A stretch of 64,000 nt of DNA, from assembly GCF_051020975.1 (NCBI RefSeq), contig NW_027478161.1, forward strand, positions 6,634,001 to 6,698,000, given 5' to 3'. Positions 1 through 10,304 of this stretch are shown here, in pieces. The DNA is from Osmia lignaria lignaria. Its lineage: Eukaryota; Arthropoda; Insecta; Hymenoptera; Megachilidae. Position 1 is the stretch's first letter, and every line of letters begins with the position of its first letter. Under the pieces are notes generated by a model, which was given only the letters and a program-made list of their open reading frames with translations, did no database searches and was not told the DNA's origin. The position numbers were made by a program, and so were the translations under genes.

Positions 1-80
1 CATAAAAAGTAGGAAACTTAATTCTCTACAAATAAGGTCTCTTAACATTTTGCCATAGCTCGCTTCGTTTCCGAGATATT

Positions 81-107
81 TGCAGATATATCTCAAGGGA
101 AGGGGCC
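81..107 (+). repeat. Internal direct repeat, unit a (27 bp)
   Basis: Usual form: TGCAGATTTATCTCAA, then GGG, then AAGGGGCC. It matches the unit at 195-221 at 24 of 27 bases in typical monomers (differences at unit positions 7, 17 and 19). In monomer 1 this unit has A at position 8, a variant shared by some other copies (GATATATCTC). The 'QIQ' subfamily has diverged here to GATTCAGCTCAAAGG. The two units suggest that the monomer grew partly by internal duplication. Confidence 0.75.
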
Positions 108-129
108 TGACGGACATATTTCGAGATAT

Positions 130-154
130 TTCTTCTTCTTGTTGTTCTTCTTCT
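130..154 (+). repeat. TTC/TTG trinucleotide tract inside each monomer
   Basis: A pyrimidine-rich run of TTC and TTG triplets, present in every complete monomer. It is a slippage-prone site and accounts for 6 of the 15 length-variant monomers: loss of one triplet in nos. 75, 125 and 135, and one extra T in nos. 162, 165 and 175. Substitutions inside it also mark lineages: TTCTTCTTCTTGTTC in some trimer-domain monomers, TTCTCC at 33.9-35.0 kb, TTCTCCCTCTGC in the 39-49 kb decamer region, and GTTCCTCTTC on the left. Confidence 0.85.
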
Positions 155-194
155 GCACAGCTAAGCTGGAAGTGGCATTTGCAGCTCGCACTAG

Positions 195-221
195 TGCAGA
201 GTTATCTCAAAGAAAGGGGTC
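195..221 (+). repeat. Internal direct repeat, unit b (27 bp)
   Basis: Usual form: TGCAGAGTTATCTCAA, then AGA, then AAGGGGCC, starting 114 bases after unit a. Monomer 1 carries a private T near the end (GGGGTC). Similarity to unit a stops at the GGCC: flanks on both sides do not align convincingly. The spacing is a multiple of three, so in the recurring open frame both units are read in the same phase; I regard that as chance. Confidence 0.75.
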
Positions 222-306
222 ACGGTGTTTCTGTATCTCTATTATGTTGGTGCGGCTTCGGAACTTTTAAATATCTTGATATATCTCGAGAACTACGCAT
301 CTGATC

Positions 307-357
307 AAAAAATATCATAGAACATAAAAAGTAGAAAACTTAATTCTCTACAAAAAA
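307..357 (+). other. A-tract cluster across the monomer junction
   Basis: Across the junction of monomers 1 and 2 there are A-runs at 307-312, 326-330, 335-338 and 352-357, with centres about 18.5, 8.5 and 18 bases apart. The same cluster recurs at nearly every junction. Runs of A with near-helical spacing can curve DNA, a property reported for many satellites. Whether these are phased well enough to bend is inference. Confidence 0.45.
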
Positions 358-3219
358 GGTCTCTTAACATTTTGCCATAGCTCGCTTCGTTTCCGAGATA
401 TATGCAGATTTATCTCAAGGGAAGGGGCCTGACGGACATATTTCGAGATATTTCTTCTTCTTGTTGTTCTTCTTCTGCACAGCTAAGCTGGAAGTGGCAT
501 TTGCAGCACGCAATAGTGCAGGGTTATCTGAAAGAAAGGGGCCACGGTGTTTCTGTATCTCTATTATGTTGGTGCGGATTCGGAACTTTTAAATATCTTG
601 ATATATCTAGAGAACTACGCATCTCATCAAAAAATATCATAGAACATAAAAAGTAGGAAACTTAATTCTCTACAAATAAGATCTCTTAACATTTTGCCAT
701 AGCTCGCTTCGTTTCCGAGATATTTGCAGATATATCTCAAGGGAAGGGGCCTGACGGACATATTTCGAGATATTTCTTCTTCTTGTTGTTCTTCTTCTGC
801 ACAGCTAAGCTGGAAGTGGCATTTCCAGCTCGCAATAGTGCAGAGTTATCTCAAAGAAAGAGGCCACGGTGTTTCTGTACCTCTATTATGTTGGTGCAGC
901 TTCGGAACTGTTAAATATCTTGATATATCTGGAGAACTACGCATCTGATCAAAAAATATCATAGAACATAAAAAGTAGAAAACTTAATTCTCTACAAAAA
1001 AGGTCTCTTAACATTTTGCCATAGCTCGCTTCGTTTCCGAGATATATGCAGATTTATCTCAAGGGAAGGGGCCTGACGGACATATTTCGAGATATTTCTT
1101 CTTCTTGTTGTTCTTCTTCATCACAGCTAAGCTGGAAGTGGTATTTGCAGCTCGCAATAGTGCAGAGTTATCTCAGAGAAAGAGGCCACGGTGTTTCTGT
1201 ACCTCTATTATGTTGGTGCAGCTTCGGAACTTTTAAATATCTTGATATATCTCGAGAACTACGCATCTGATCAAAAAATATCATAGAACATAAAACTAGG
1301 AAACTTAATTCTCTACAAAAAAGGTATCTTAACATTTTGCCATAGCTCGCTTCGTTTCCGAGATATTTGCAGATTTATCTCAAGGGAAGGTGCCTGACGG
1401 ACATATTTCGAGATATTTCTTCTTCTTGTTGTTCTTCTTCTGCACAGCTAAGCTCGAAGTGGCATTTGCAGCTCGCAATAGTGCAGAGTTATCTCAAAGA
1501 AAGGGGCCACGGTGTTTCTGTATCTCTATTATGTTGGTGCGGCTTCGGAACTTTTAAATATCTTGATATATCTCGAGAACTACGCACCTGATCAAAAAAT
1601 ATCATAGAACATAAATTGTAGGAAACATAATTCTCTACAAAAAAGGTCTCTTAACATTTTGCCATAGCTCGTTTCGTTTCCGAGATATTTGCAGATATAT
1701 CTCAAGGGAAGGGGCCTGACGTACATATTCCGAGATATTTCTTGATCTTGTTGTGCTTCTTCTGCACAGCTAAGCAGGAACTGGCATTTGCTGCTCGCAA
1801 TAGTGCAGAGTTATCTCACAGAAATGGGCCACGGTGTTTCTGTATCTCTATTATGTTGGTGCGGCTTCGGAACTTTTAAATATCTTGATATATCTCGTGA
1901 ACTACGCATCTGATCAAAAAATATCATACAATATAAAAAGTAGGAAACTTAATTCTCTACAAAAAAGGTCTCTTAACATTTTGCCATAGCACGCTTTGTT
2001 TCCGAGATATTTGCAGATTTAGCTCAAGGGAAGGGGCCTGACGGACATATTCCGAGATATTTCTTGTTCTTGTTGTGCTTTTTCTGCACAGCTAAGCTGG
2101 AACTGGCATTTGCAGCTCGCAGTAGTGCAGAGTTATCTCACAGAAAGGGGCCACGGTGTTTCTGTATCTCTATTATGTTGGTGCGGCTTCGGAACTTTTA
2201 AATATCATGATATATCTCGAAAACTAAGCATCTGATCAAAAAAACCTCATACAACATGAATAGTAGGAAACTTAATTCTCTACAAAAAAGGTCTCTTAAG
2301 ATTTTGCCATAGCTCGCATCGTTTCCGAGATATTTGCAGATATAGCTCAAGGGAAGGGGCCTGACGGACATATTTCGAGATATTTCTTCTTCTTGTTGTT
2401 CTTCTTCTGCACAGCTAAGCTGGAAGTGGCATTTGCAGCTCGGAATAGTGCAGAGTTATTTCAAAGATAGAGGCCACGGTGTTTGTGTATCTTTATTGTG
2501 TTGGTGCGGCTTCGGAACTTTTAAATATCTCGATATATCTCGAAAACCACGCATCTGATCAAAAAATATCATAGAACGTAAATTGTAGGAAACATAATTC
2601 TCTACAAAAAAGGTATCTTAACATTTTGCTATAGCTCGCTTCGTTTCCGAGATATTTGCAGATTTATCTCAAGGGAAGGTGCCTGACGGACATATTTCGA
2701 GATACTTCTTCTTCTTGTTGTTCTTCTTCTGCACAGCTAAGCTGGAAGTGGCATTTGCAGCTCGCAATAGTGCAGAGTTATCTCAGAGAAAGAGGCCACG
2801 GTGTTTCTGTACCTCTATTATGTTGGTGCAGCTTCGGAACTTTTAAATATCTTGATATATCTCGAGAACTACGCATCTGATCAAAAAATATCATAGAACA
2901 TAAAACTAGGAAACTTAATTCTCTACAAAAAAGGTATCTTAACATTTTGCCATAGCTCGCTTCGTTTCCGAGATATTTGCAGATTTATCTCAAGGGAAGG
3001 GGCCTGACGGACATATTTTGAGATATTTCTTCTTCTTGTTGTTCTTCTTCTGCACAGATAAACTGGAAGTGGCATTTCCAGCTCGCAATAGTGCAGAGTT
3101 ATCTCAAAGAAAGGGGCCACGGTGTTTCTGTATCTCTACTATGTTGGTGCGGCTTCGGAACTTTTAAATATCTGCATATATCTCGAGAACTACGCATCTG
3201 ATCAAAAAATATCATACAA

Positions 3220-6200
3220 CATAAAAAGTAGGAAACTTAATTCTCTACAAGAAAGGTCTCTTAACATTTTGCCATAGCTCGCTTTGTTTCCGAGATATTT
3301 GCAGATTTATCTCAAGGGAAGGTGCCTGACGGACATATTTCGAGATATTTCTTCTTCTTGTTGTTCTTCTTCTGCACAGCTAAGCTGGAAGGGGCATTTG
3401 CAGCTCGCAATAGTGGAGAGTTATCTCAAAGAAAGGGGCCACGGTGTTTCTGTATCTCTATTATGTTGGAGCGGCTTCGGATCTTTTGAATATCACGATA
3501 TATCTCGAAAACTACGCTTCTGATCAAAAAATATCATAGAACATAAATTGTAGGAAACATAATTCTCTACAAAAAAGGTCTCTTAACATTTTGCCATAGC
3601 TCGTTTCGTTTCCGAGATATTTGCAGATATATCTCAAGGGAAGGGGCCTGACGTACATATTCCGAGATATTTCTTGATCTTGTTGTGCTTCTTCTGCACA
3701 GCTAAGCAGGAACTGGCATTTGCTGCTCGCAATAGTGCAGAGTTATCTCACAGAAATGGGCCACGGTGTTTCTGTATCTCTATTATGTTGGTGCGGCTTC
3801 GGAACTTTTAAATATCTTGATATATCTCGTGAACTACGCATCTGATCAAAAAATATCATACAATATAAAAAGTAGGAAACTTAATTCTCTACAAAAAAGG
3901 TCTCTTAACATTTTGCCATAGCACGCTTTGTTTCCGAGATATTTGCAGATTTAGCTCAAGGGAAGGGGCCTGACGGACATATTCCGAGATATTTCTTGTT
4001 CTTGTTGTGCTTTTTCTGCACAGCTAAGCTGGAACTGGCATTTGCAGCTCGCAGTAGTGCAGAGTTATCTCACAGAAAGGGGCCACGGTGTTTCTGTATC
4101 TCTATTATGTTGGTGCGGCTTCGGAACTTTTAAATATCATGATATATCTCGAAAACTAAGCATCTGATCAAAAAAACCTCATACAACATGAATAGTAGGA
4201 AACTTAATTCTCTACAAAAAAGGTCTCTTAACATTTTGCCATAGCACGCTTTGTTTCCGAGATATTTGCAGATTTAGCTCAAGGGAAGGGGCCTGACGGA
4301 CATATTCCGAGATATTTCTTGTTCTTGTTGTGCTTTTTCTGCACAGCTAAGCTGGAACTGGCATTTGCAGCTCGCAGTAGTGCAGAGTTATCTCACAGAA
4401 AGGGGCCACGGTGTTTCTGTATCTCTATTATGTTGGTGCGGCTTCGGAACTTTTAAATATCATGATATATCTCGAAAACTACGCTTCTGATCAAAAAATA
4501 TCATAGAACATAAATTGTAGGAAACATAATTCTCTACAAAAAAGGTCTCTTAACATTTTGCCATAGCTCGTTTCGTTTCCGAGATATTTGCAGATATAGC
4601 TCAAGGGAAGGGGCCTGACGGACATATTTCGAGATATTTCTTCTTCTTGTTGTTCTTCTTCTGCACAGCTAACCTGGAAGTGGCATTTGCAGCTCGGAAT
4701 AGTGCAGAGTTATTTCAAAGAAAGAGGCCACGGTGTTTGTGTATCTTTATTGTGTTGGTGCGGCTTCGGAACTTTTAAATATCTCGATATATCTCGAAAA
4801 CCACGCATCTGATCAAAAAATATCATACAACATAAAAAGTAGGAAACTTAATTCTCTACAAGAAAGGTCTCTTAACATTTTGCCATAGCTCGCTTCGTTT
4901 CCGAGATATTTGCAGATTTATCTCAAGGGAAGGTGCCTGACGGACATATTTCGAGATATTTCTTCTTCTTGTTGTTCTTCATCTGCACAGCTAAGCTGGA
5001 AGTGGCATTTGCAGCTCGCAATAGTGCAGAGTTATCTCAAAGAAAGAGGCCACGGTGTTTCTGTACCTCTATTATGTTGGTGCAGCTTCGGAACTTTTAA
5101 ATATCTTGATATATCTCGAGAACTACGCATCTGATCAAAAAATATCATAGAACATAAAAAGTAGGAAACTTAATTCTCTTCAAAAAAGGTATATTAACAT
5201 TTTGCCATAGCTCGCTTCGTTTCCGAGATATTTGCAGATTTATCTCAAGGGAAGGGGCCTGACGGACATATTTTGAGATATTTCTTCTTCTTGTTGTTCT
5301 TCTTCTGCACAGATAAACTGGAAGTGGCATTTCCAGCTCGCAATAGTGCAGAGTTATCTCAAAGAAAGGGGCCACGGTGTTTCTGTATCTCTACTATGTT
5401 GGTGCGGCTTCGGAACTTTTAAATATCTGCATATATCTCGAGAACTACGCATCTGATCAAAAAATATCATACAACATAAAAAGTAGGAAACTTAATTCTC
5501 TACAAGAAAGGTCTCTTAACATTTTGCCATAGCTCGCTTTGTTTCCGAGATATTTGCAGATTTATCTCAAGGGAAGGTGCCTGACGGACATATTTCGAGA
5601 TATTTCTTCTTCTTGTTGTTCTTCATCTGCACAGCTAAGCTGGAAGTGGCATTTGCAGCTCGCAATAGTGCAGAGTTATCTCAAAGAAAGAGGCCACGGT
5701 GTTTCTGTACCTCTATTATGTTGGTGCAGCTTCGGAACTTTTAAATATCTTGATATATCTCGAGAACTACGCATCTGATCAAAAAATATCATAGAACATA
5801 AAAAGTAGGAAACTTAATTCTCTTCAAAAAAGGTATCTTAACATTTTGCCATAGCTCGCTTCGTTTCCGAGATATTTGCAGATTTATCTCAAGGGAAGGG
5901 GCCTGACGGACATATTCCGAGATATTTCTTCTTCTTGTTGTTCCTCTTCTGCACAGCTAAGCTGGAAGTGGCATTTGCAGCTGGCAATAGTGCAGAGTTA
6001 TCTCAAAGAAAGAGGCCACGGTGTTTCTGCACCTCTATTGTGTTGGTGCAGCTTCGGAACTTTTAAATATCTTGATATATCTCGAGAACTACGCATCTGA
6101 TAAAAAAATATCATAGAACATAAAAAGTAGGAAACCTAATTTTCTACAAAAAAGGTCTGTTAACATTTTGCCGCAGCTCGCTTCGTTTCCGAGATATTTG

Positions 6201-8694
6201 CAGATTTATCTCAAGGGAAGGGGCCTGACGGACATATTTCGAAATATTTCTTATTCTTGTTGTTCTTCTTCTGCACAGCTAAGCTGGAAGTGGCATTTGC
6301 AGGTCGCAATAGTGCAGAGTTATCTCAAAGAAAGGGGCCACGGTGTTTCTGTATCTCTATTATGTTGGTGCGGCTTCGGAACTTTTAAATATCTCGATAT
6401 ATCTCGAAAACTACGCTTCTGATCAAAAAATATCATAGTACGTAAATTGTAGGAAACATAATTCTCTACAAAAAAGGTCTCTTAACATTTTACCATAGCT
6501 CGCTTCGTTTCCGAGATATTTGCAGATTTATCTCAAGGGAAGGGTCCTGACGGACATATTTTGAGATATTTCTTCTTCTTGTTGTTCTTCTTCTGCACAG
6601 CTAAACTGGAAGTGGCATTTCCAGCTCGCAATAGTGCAGAGTTATCCCAAAGAAAGGGGCCACGGTGTTTCTGTATCTCTATTATGTTGGAGCGGCTTCG
6701 GAACTTTTAAATATCTCGATATATCTCGAAAACTACGCTTCTGATCAAAAAATATCATAGAACATAAAAAGTAGGAAACTTAATTCTCTACAAAAACGGT
6801 CTCTTAACATTTTCCCATATCTGGCATCGTTTCCGAGATATTTGCAGATTTAGCTCAAGGGAAGGGGCCTGACGGACATATTCCGAGATATTTCTTCTTC
6901 TTGTTGTTCCTCTTCTGCACAGCTAAGCTGGAAGTGGCATTTGCAGCTGGCAATAGTGCAGAGTTATCTCAAAGAAAGAGGCCACGGTGTTTCTGTACCT
7001 CTATTGTGTTGGTGCAGCTTCGGAACTTTTAAATATCTTGATATATCTCGAGAACTACGCATCTGATAAAAAAATATCATAGAACATAAAAAGTAGGAAA
7101 CCTAATTTTCTACAAAAAAGGTCTGTTAACATTTTGCCGCAGCTCGCTTCGTTTCCGAGATATTTGCAGATTTATCTCAAGGGAAGGGGCCTGACGGACA
7201 TATTTCGAAATATTTCTTATTCTTGTTGTTCTTCTTCTGCACAGCTAAGCTGGAAGTGGCATTTGCAGGTCGCAATAGTGCAGAGTTATCTCAAAGAAAG
7301 GGGCCACGGTGTTTCTGTATCTCTATTATGTTGGTGCGGCTTCGGAACTTTTAAATATCTCGATATATCTCGAAAACTACGCTTCTGATCAAAAAATATC
7401 ATAGTACGTAAATTGTAGGAAACATAATTCTCTACAAAAAAGGTCTCTTAACATTTTACCATAGCTCGCTTCGTTTCCGAGATATTTGCAGATTTATCTC
7501 AAGGGAAGGGTCCTGACGGACATATTTTGAGATATTTCTTCTTCTTGTTGTTCTTCTTCTGCACAGCTAAACTGGAAGTGGCATTTCCAGCTCGCAATAG
7601 TGCAGAGTTATCCCAAAGAAAGGGGCCACGGTGTTTCTGTATCTCTATTATGTTGGAGCGGCTTCGGAACTTTTAAATATCTCGATATATCTCGAAAACT
7701 ACGCTTCTGATCAAAAAATATCATAGAACATAAATTGTAGGAAACATAATTCTCTACAAAAAAGGTTTCTTAATGTTTTGCCATAGCTCGCTTCGTTTCC
7801 GAGATATTTGCAGATTTATCTCAAGGGAAGGGTCCTGACGGACATATTTCGAGATATTTCTTCTTCTTGTTGTTCTTCTTCTGCACAGCTAAACTGGAAG
7901 TGGCATTTCCAGCTCGCAATAGTGCAGAGTTATCCCAAAGAAAGGGGCCACGGTGTTTCTGTATCTCTATTATGTTGGAGCGGCTTCGGAACTTTTAAAT
8001 ATCTCGATATATCTCGAAAACTACGCTTCTGATCAAAAAATATCATAGAACATAAAAAGTAGGAAACCTAATTTTCTACAAAAAAGGTCTGGTAACATTT
8101 TGCCGCAGCTCGCTTCGTTTCCGAGATATTTGCAGATTTATCTCAAGGGAAGGGGCCTGACGGACATATTTCGAAATATTTCTTATTCTTGTTGTTCTTC
8201 TTCTGCACAGCTAAGCTGGAAGTGGCATTTGCAGCTCGCAATAGTGCAGAGTTATCTCAAAGAAAGGGGCCACGGTGTTTCTGTACCTCTATTATGTTGG
8301 TGCAGCTTCGGAGCTTTTAAATATCTTGATATATCTCGAGAACTACGCTTCTGATCAAAAAATATCATAGAACATAAATTGTAGGAAACATAATTCTCTA
8401 CAAAAAAGGTTTCTTAACGTCTTGCCATAGCTCGCTTCGTTTCCGAGATATTTGCAGATTTATCTCAAGGGAAGGGTCCTGACGGACATATTTCGAGATA
8501 TTTCTTCTTCTTGTTGTTCTTCTTCTGCACAGCTAAACTGGAAGTGGCATTTCCAGCTCGCAATAGTGCAGAGTTATCCCAAAGAAAGGGGCCACGGTGT
8601 TTCTGTATCTCTATTATGTTGGTGCGGCTTGGGAACTTTTAAATATCTCGATATATCTCGAAAACTACGCTACTGATCAACAAATATCATAGAA
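3220..8694 (+). repeat. Large segment, first copy (monomers 11-27)
   Basis: Seventeen monomers whose order of variants is repeated downstream at 9,983-14,491. Markers in order: GCATTTGCAGCTCGCAATAG then TGGAGAG in monomer 11; GACGTACATATTCCG in 12; A7-CCTCATAC in 13 (run at 4,170-4,176); TTTAGCTC in 13-14; TGTGTATCTTTATTGTG in 15; TTCATCTGC in 16; CTGCATATATCTC in 17; GCTTTG in 18. At first-copy monomers 11-17 the offset to the second copy is 6,763 bases; from monomer 22 on it is 5,797. Confidence 0.85.
5890..7726 (+). repeat. Local three-monomer duplication (966-bp period)
   Basis: The stretch of about 5,890-6,760 is repeated at about 6,856-7,726. The open frames at 6,168-6,422 and 7,134-7,388 translate identically. 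Shared private variants include CTGGCAATAG with TCTATTGTG, TTTGCCGCAGCTCG with GAAATATTTCTTATTC, and TTTTACCATAG followed by TTATCCCAAAG. The limits lie inside monomers 19/22 and 21/24, not at an arbitrary monomer boundary. Confidence 0.8.
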
Positions 8695-9982
8695 CATACA
8701 AAGTAGGAAACATAATTCTCTACAAAAAAGGTCTCTTAACATTTTCGCATAGCTGGCATCGTTTCCGAGATATTTGCAGATTTAGCTCAAGGGAAGGGGC
8801 CTGACGGACATATTCCGAGATATTTCTTCTTCTTGTTGTTCCTCTTCTGCACAGCTAAGCTGGAAGTGGCATTTGCAGCTCGCAATAGTGCAGAGTTATC
8901 TCAAAGAAAGAGGCCACGGTGTTTCTGTACCTCTATTATGTTGGTGCAGCTTCGGAACTTTTAAATCTGTTGATATATCTCGAGAACTACGCATCTGATC
9001 AAAAAATATCGTACAACATAAAAAGAAGGAAACTTAATTCTCTTCAAAAAAGGTATCTTAACATTTTGCCATAGCTCGCTTCGTTTCCGAGATATTTGCA
9101 GATTTATCTCAAGGGAAGGGGCCTGACGGACATATTTTGAGATATTTCTTCTTCTTGTTGTTCTTCTTCTGCACAGATAAACTGGAAGTGGCATTTCCAG
9201 CTCGCAATAGTGCAGAGTTATCTCAAAGAAAGGGGCCACGGTGTTTCTGTATCTCTACTATGTTGGTGCGGCTTCGGAACTTTTAAATATCTGCATATAT
9301 CTCGAGAACTACGCATCTGATCAAAAAATATCATACAACATAAAAAGTAGGAAACTTAATTCTCTACAAGAAAGGTCTCTTAACATTTTGCCATAGCTCG
9401 CTTCGTTTCCGCGATATATGCAGATTTATCTCAAGGGAAGGTGCCTGACGGACATATTTCGAGATATTTCTTCTTCTTGTTGTTCTTCTTCTGCACAGCT
9501 AAGCTGGAAGTGGCATTTGCAGCTCGCAATAGTGCAGAGTTATCTCAAAGAAAGAGGCCACGGTGTTTCTGTACCTCTATTATGTTGGTGCAGCTTCGGA
9601 ACTTTTAAATATCTTGATATATCTCGAGAACTACGCATCTGATAAAAAAATATCATAGAACATAAAAAGTAGGAAACCTAATTTTCTACAAAAAAGGTCT
9701 GTTAACATTTTGCCGCAGCTCGCTTCGTTTCCGAGATATTTGCAGATTTATCTCAAGGGAAGGGGCCTGACGGACATATTTCGAAATATTTCTTATTCTT
9801 GTTGTTCTTCTTCTGCACAGCTAAGCTGGAAGTGGCATTTGCAGCTCGCAATAGTGCAGAGTTATCTCAAAGAAAGGGGCCACGGTGTTTCTGTACCTCT
9901 ATTATGTTGGTGCAGCTTCGGAGCTTTTAAATATCTTGATATATCTCGAGAACTACGCTTCTGATCAAAAAATATCATAGAA
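8695..9982 (+). repeat. Linker block between the large-segment copies (monomers 28-31)
   Basis: Four monomers. Monomer 28 has TTCGCATAGCTGGCATCG and AAATCTGTTGATAT, and monomer 29 starts CATAAAAAGAAGG; both reappear near 18.7-19.0 kb. Monomer 30 has the CGCGATATATGCAG variant shared with the tetramer block at 15,136, 16,424 and 17,712. Monomer 31 matches monomers 26, 44 and 57 (GCCGCAGCTCG, GTGCAGCTTCGGAGC). Confidence 0.8.
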
Positions 9983-10304
9983 CATAAATTGTAGGAAACA
10001 TAATTCTCTACAAAAAAGGTTTCTTAACGTCTTGCCATAGCTCGCTTCGTTTCCGAGATATTTGCAGATTTATCTCAAGGGAAGGTGCCTGACGGACATA
10101 TTTCGAGATATTTCTTCTTCTTGTTGTTCTTCTTCTGCACAGCTAAGCTGGAAGGGGCATTTGCAGCTCGCAATAGTGGAGAGTTATCTCAAAGAAAGGG
10201 GCCACGGTGTTTCTGTATCTCTATTATGTTGGAGCGGCTTCGGATCTTTTGAATATCACGATATATCTCGAAAACTACGCTTCTGATCAAAAAATATCAT
10301 AGAA
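9983..10304 (+). repeat. Hybrid monomer 32 (front like 27, rear like 11)
   Basis: The first part carries the monomer-27 markers (CATAAATTGTAGG, GGTTTCTTAACGTCTTGCC). The rest carries the monomer-11 markers (GGTGCC, GAAGGGGCATTTGCAG, AGTGGAGAG, TTGAATATCACG). The switch lies between monomer positions of about 54 and 104. This is the left junction of the large duplication and fits unequal exchange between monomers 27 and 11 paired in register. Confidence 0.75.

Larger units (their letters stand above)
80..304 (+). other. Recurring 74-codon open frame (judged non-coding)
   Basis: An open frame from TTG at 80 to TGA at 302-304 recurs at the same place in most monomers. Its conceptual product is about 74 residues with a Ser/Cys-rich stretch from the TTC/TTG tract. 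I do not call it a gene. Most copies begin with TTG; ATG is present only in a few, for example at 402, 1,046 and 9,418. There is no consistent upstream signal. 322 is not a multiple of three, so successive copies lie in different frames and cannot be read through. The main subfamily differences inside it change the amino acid (Q/Y, S/N, L/F, I/L, E/K). Copies in monomers 60, 162, 165, 175 and 197 are frameshifted, and one near 37,190 has an in-frame TAG. A translated satellite peptide remains a remote possibility. Confidence 0.8.
1..322 (+). repeat. Reference satellite monomer (monomer 1) with internal map
   Basis: Taken as reference because monomer and window coordinates coincide; the start is arbitrary in a tandem array. 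In order: A-rich segment 1-38; conserved block 39-80 containing GCCATAGCTCGCTTCG; 27-base unit 81-107; CGGACATA at 111-118; TTC/TTG tract 130-154; near-palindrome CAGCTAAGCTG at 158-168; SpeI site ACTAGT at 190-195, present only in the 'R' subfamily; second 27-base unit 195-221; DraI site TTTAAA at 266-271; XhoI site CTCGAG at 285-290, in 'I' tails only; BclI site TGATCA at 302-307, in nearly every monomer. The hexamer TATCTC starts at 89, 203, 234 and 282, and its complement GAGATA at 73 and 123. Confidence 0.9.
1..3219 (+). repeat. Left domain, proximal mosaic (monomers 1-10)
   Basis: Ten monomers without a clear multimer period. Starts are 1, 323, 645, 967, 1289, 1610, 1932, 2255, 2577 and 2899. 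Monomers 5 and 10 share a one-base loss at the start (CATAAAACTAGG). Monomers 6 and 7 are nearly the same as monomers 12 and 13, six monomers (1,932 bases) downstream; they share GACGTACATATTCCG, TTGATCTTG and the extended A7 run before CCTCATAC at 2,238-2,244. Monomers 3, 4 and 9 carry the TACCTCTATTATG and GTGCAGC variants that define the left domain. Confidence 0.8.

Noticed and set aside
59..134. CENP-B box (core NTTCGNNNNANNCGGGN)
   Set aside because: The best minus-strand match, CGGAAACGAAG near 61-72, shares GGAAACG with the box but fails most of the TTCG half and has CGAA in place of CGGG. The plus-strand TTCGAGATA at 120-128 keeps five of nine core bases but lacks CGGG entirely.
130..154. 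Ser/Cys-rich stretch as a cysteine-rich secreted peptide
   Set aside because: It is simply a translation of the TTC/TTG tract. There is no signal peptide ahead of it, and its cysteine pattern changes with tract slippage.
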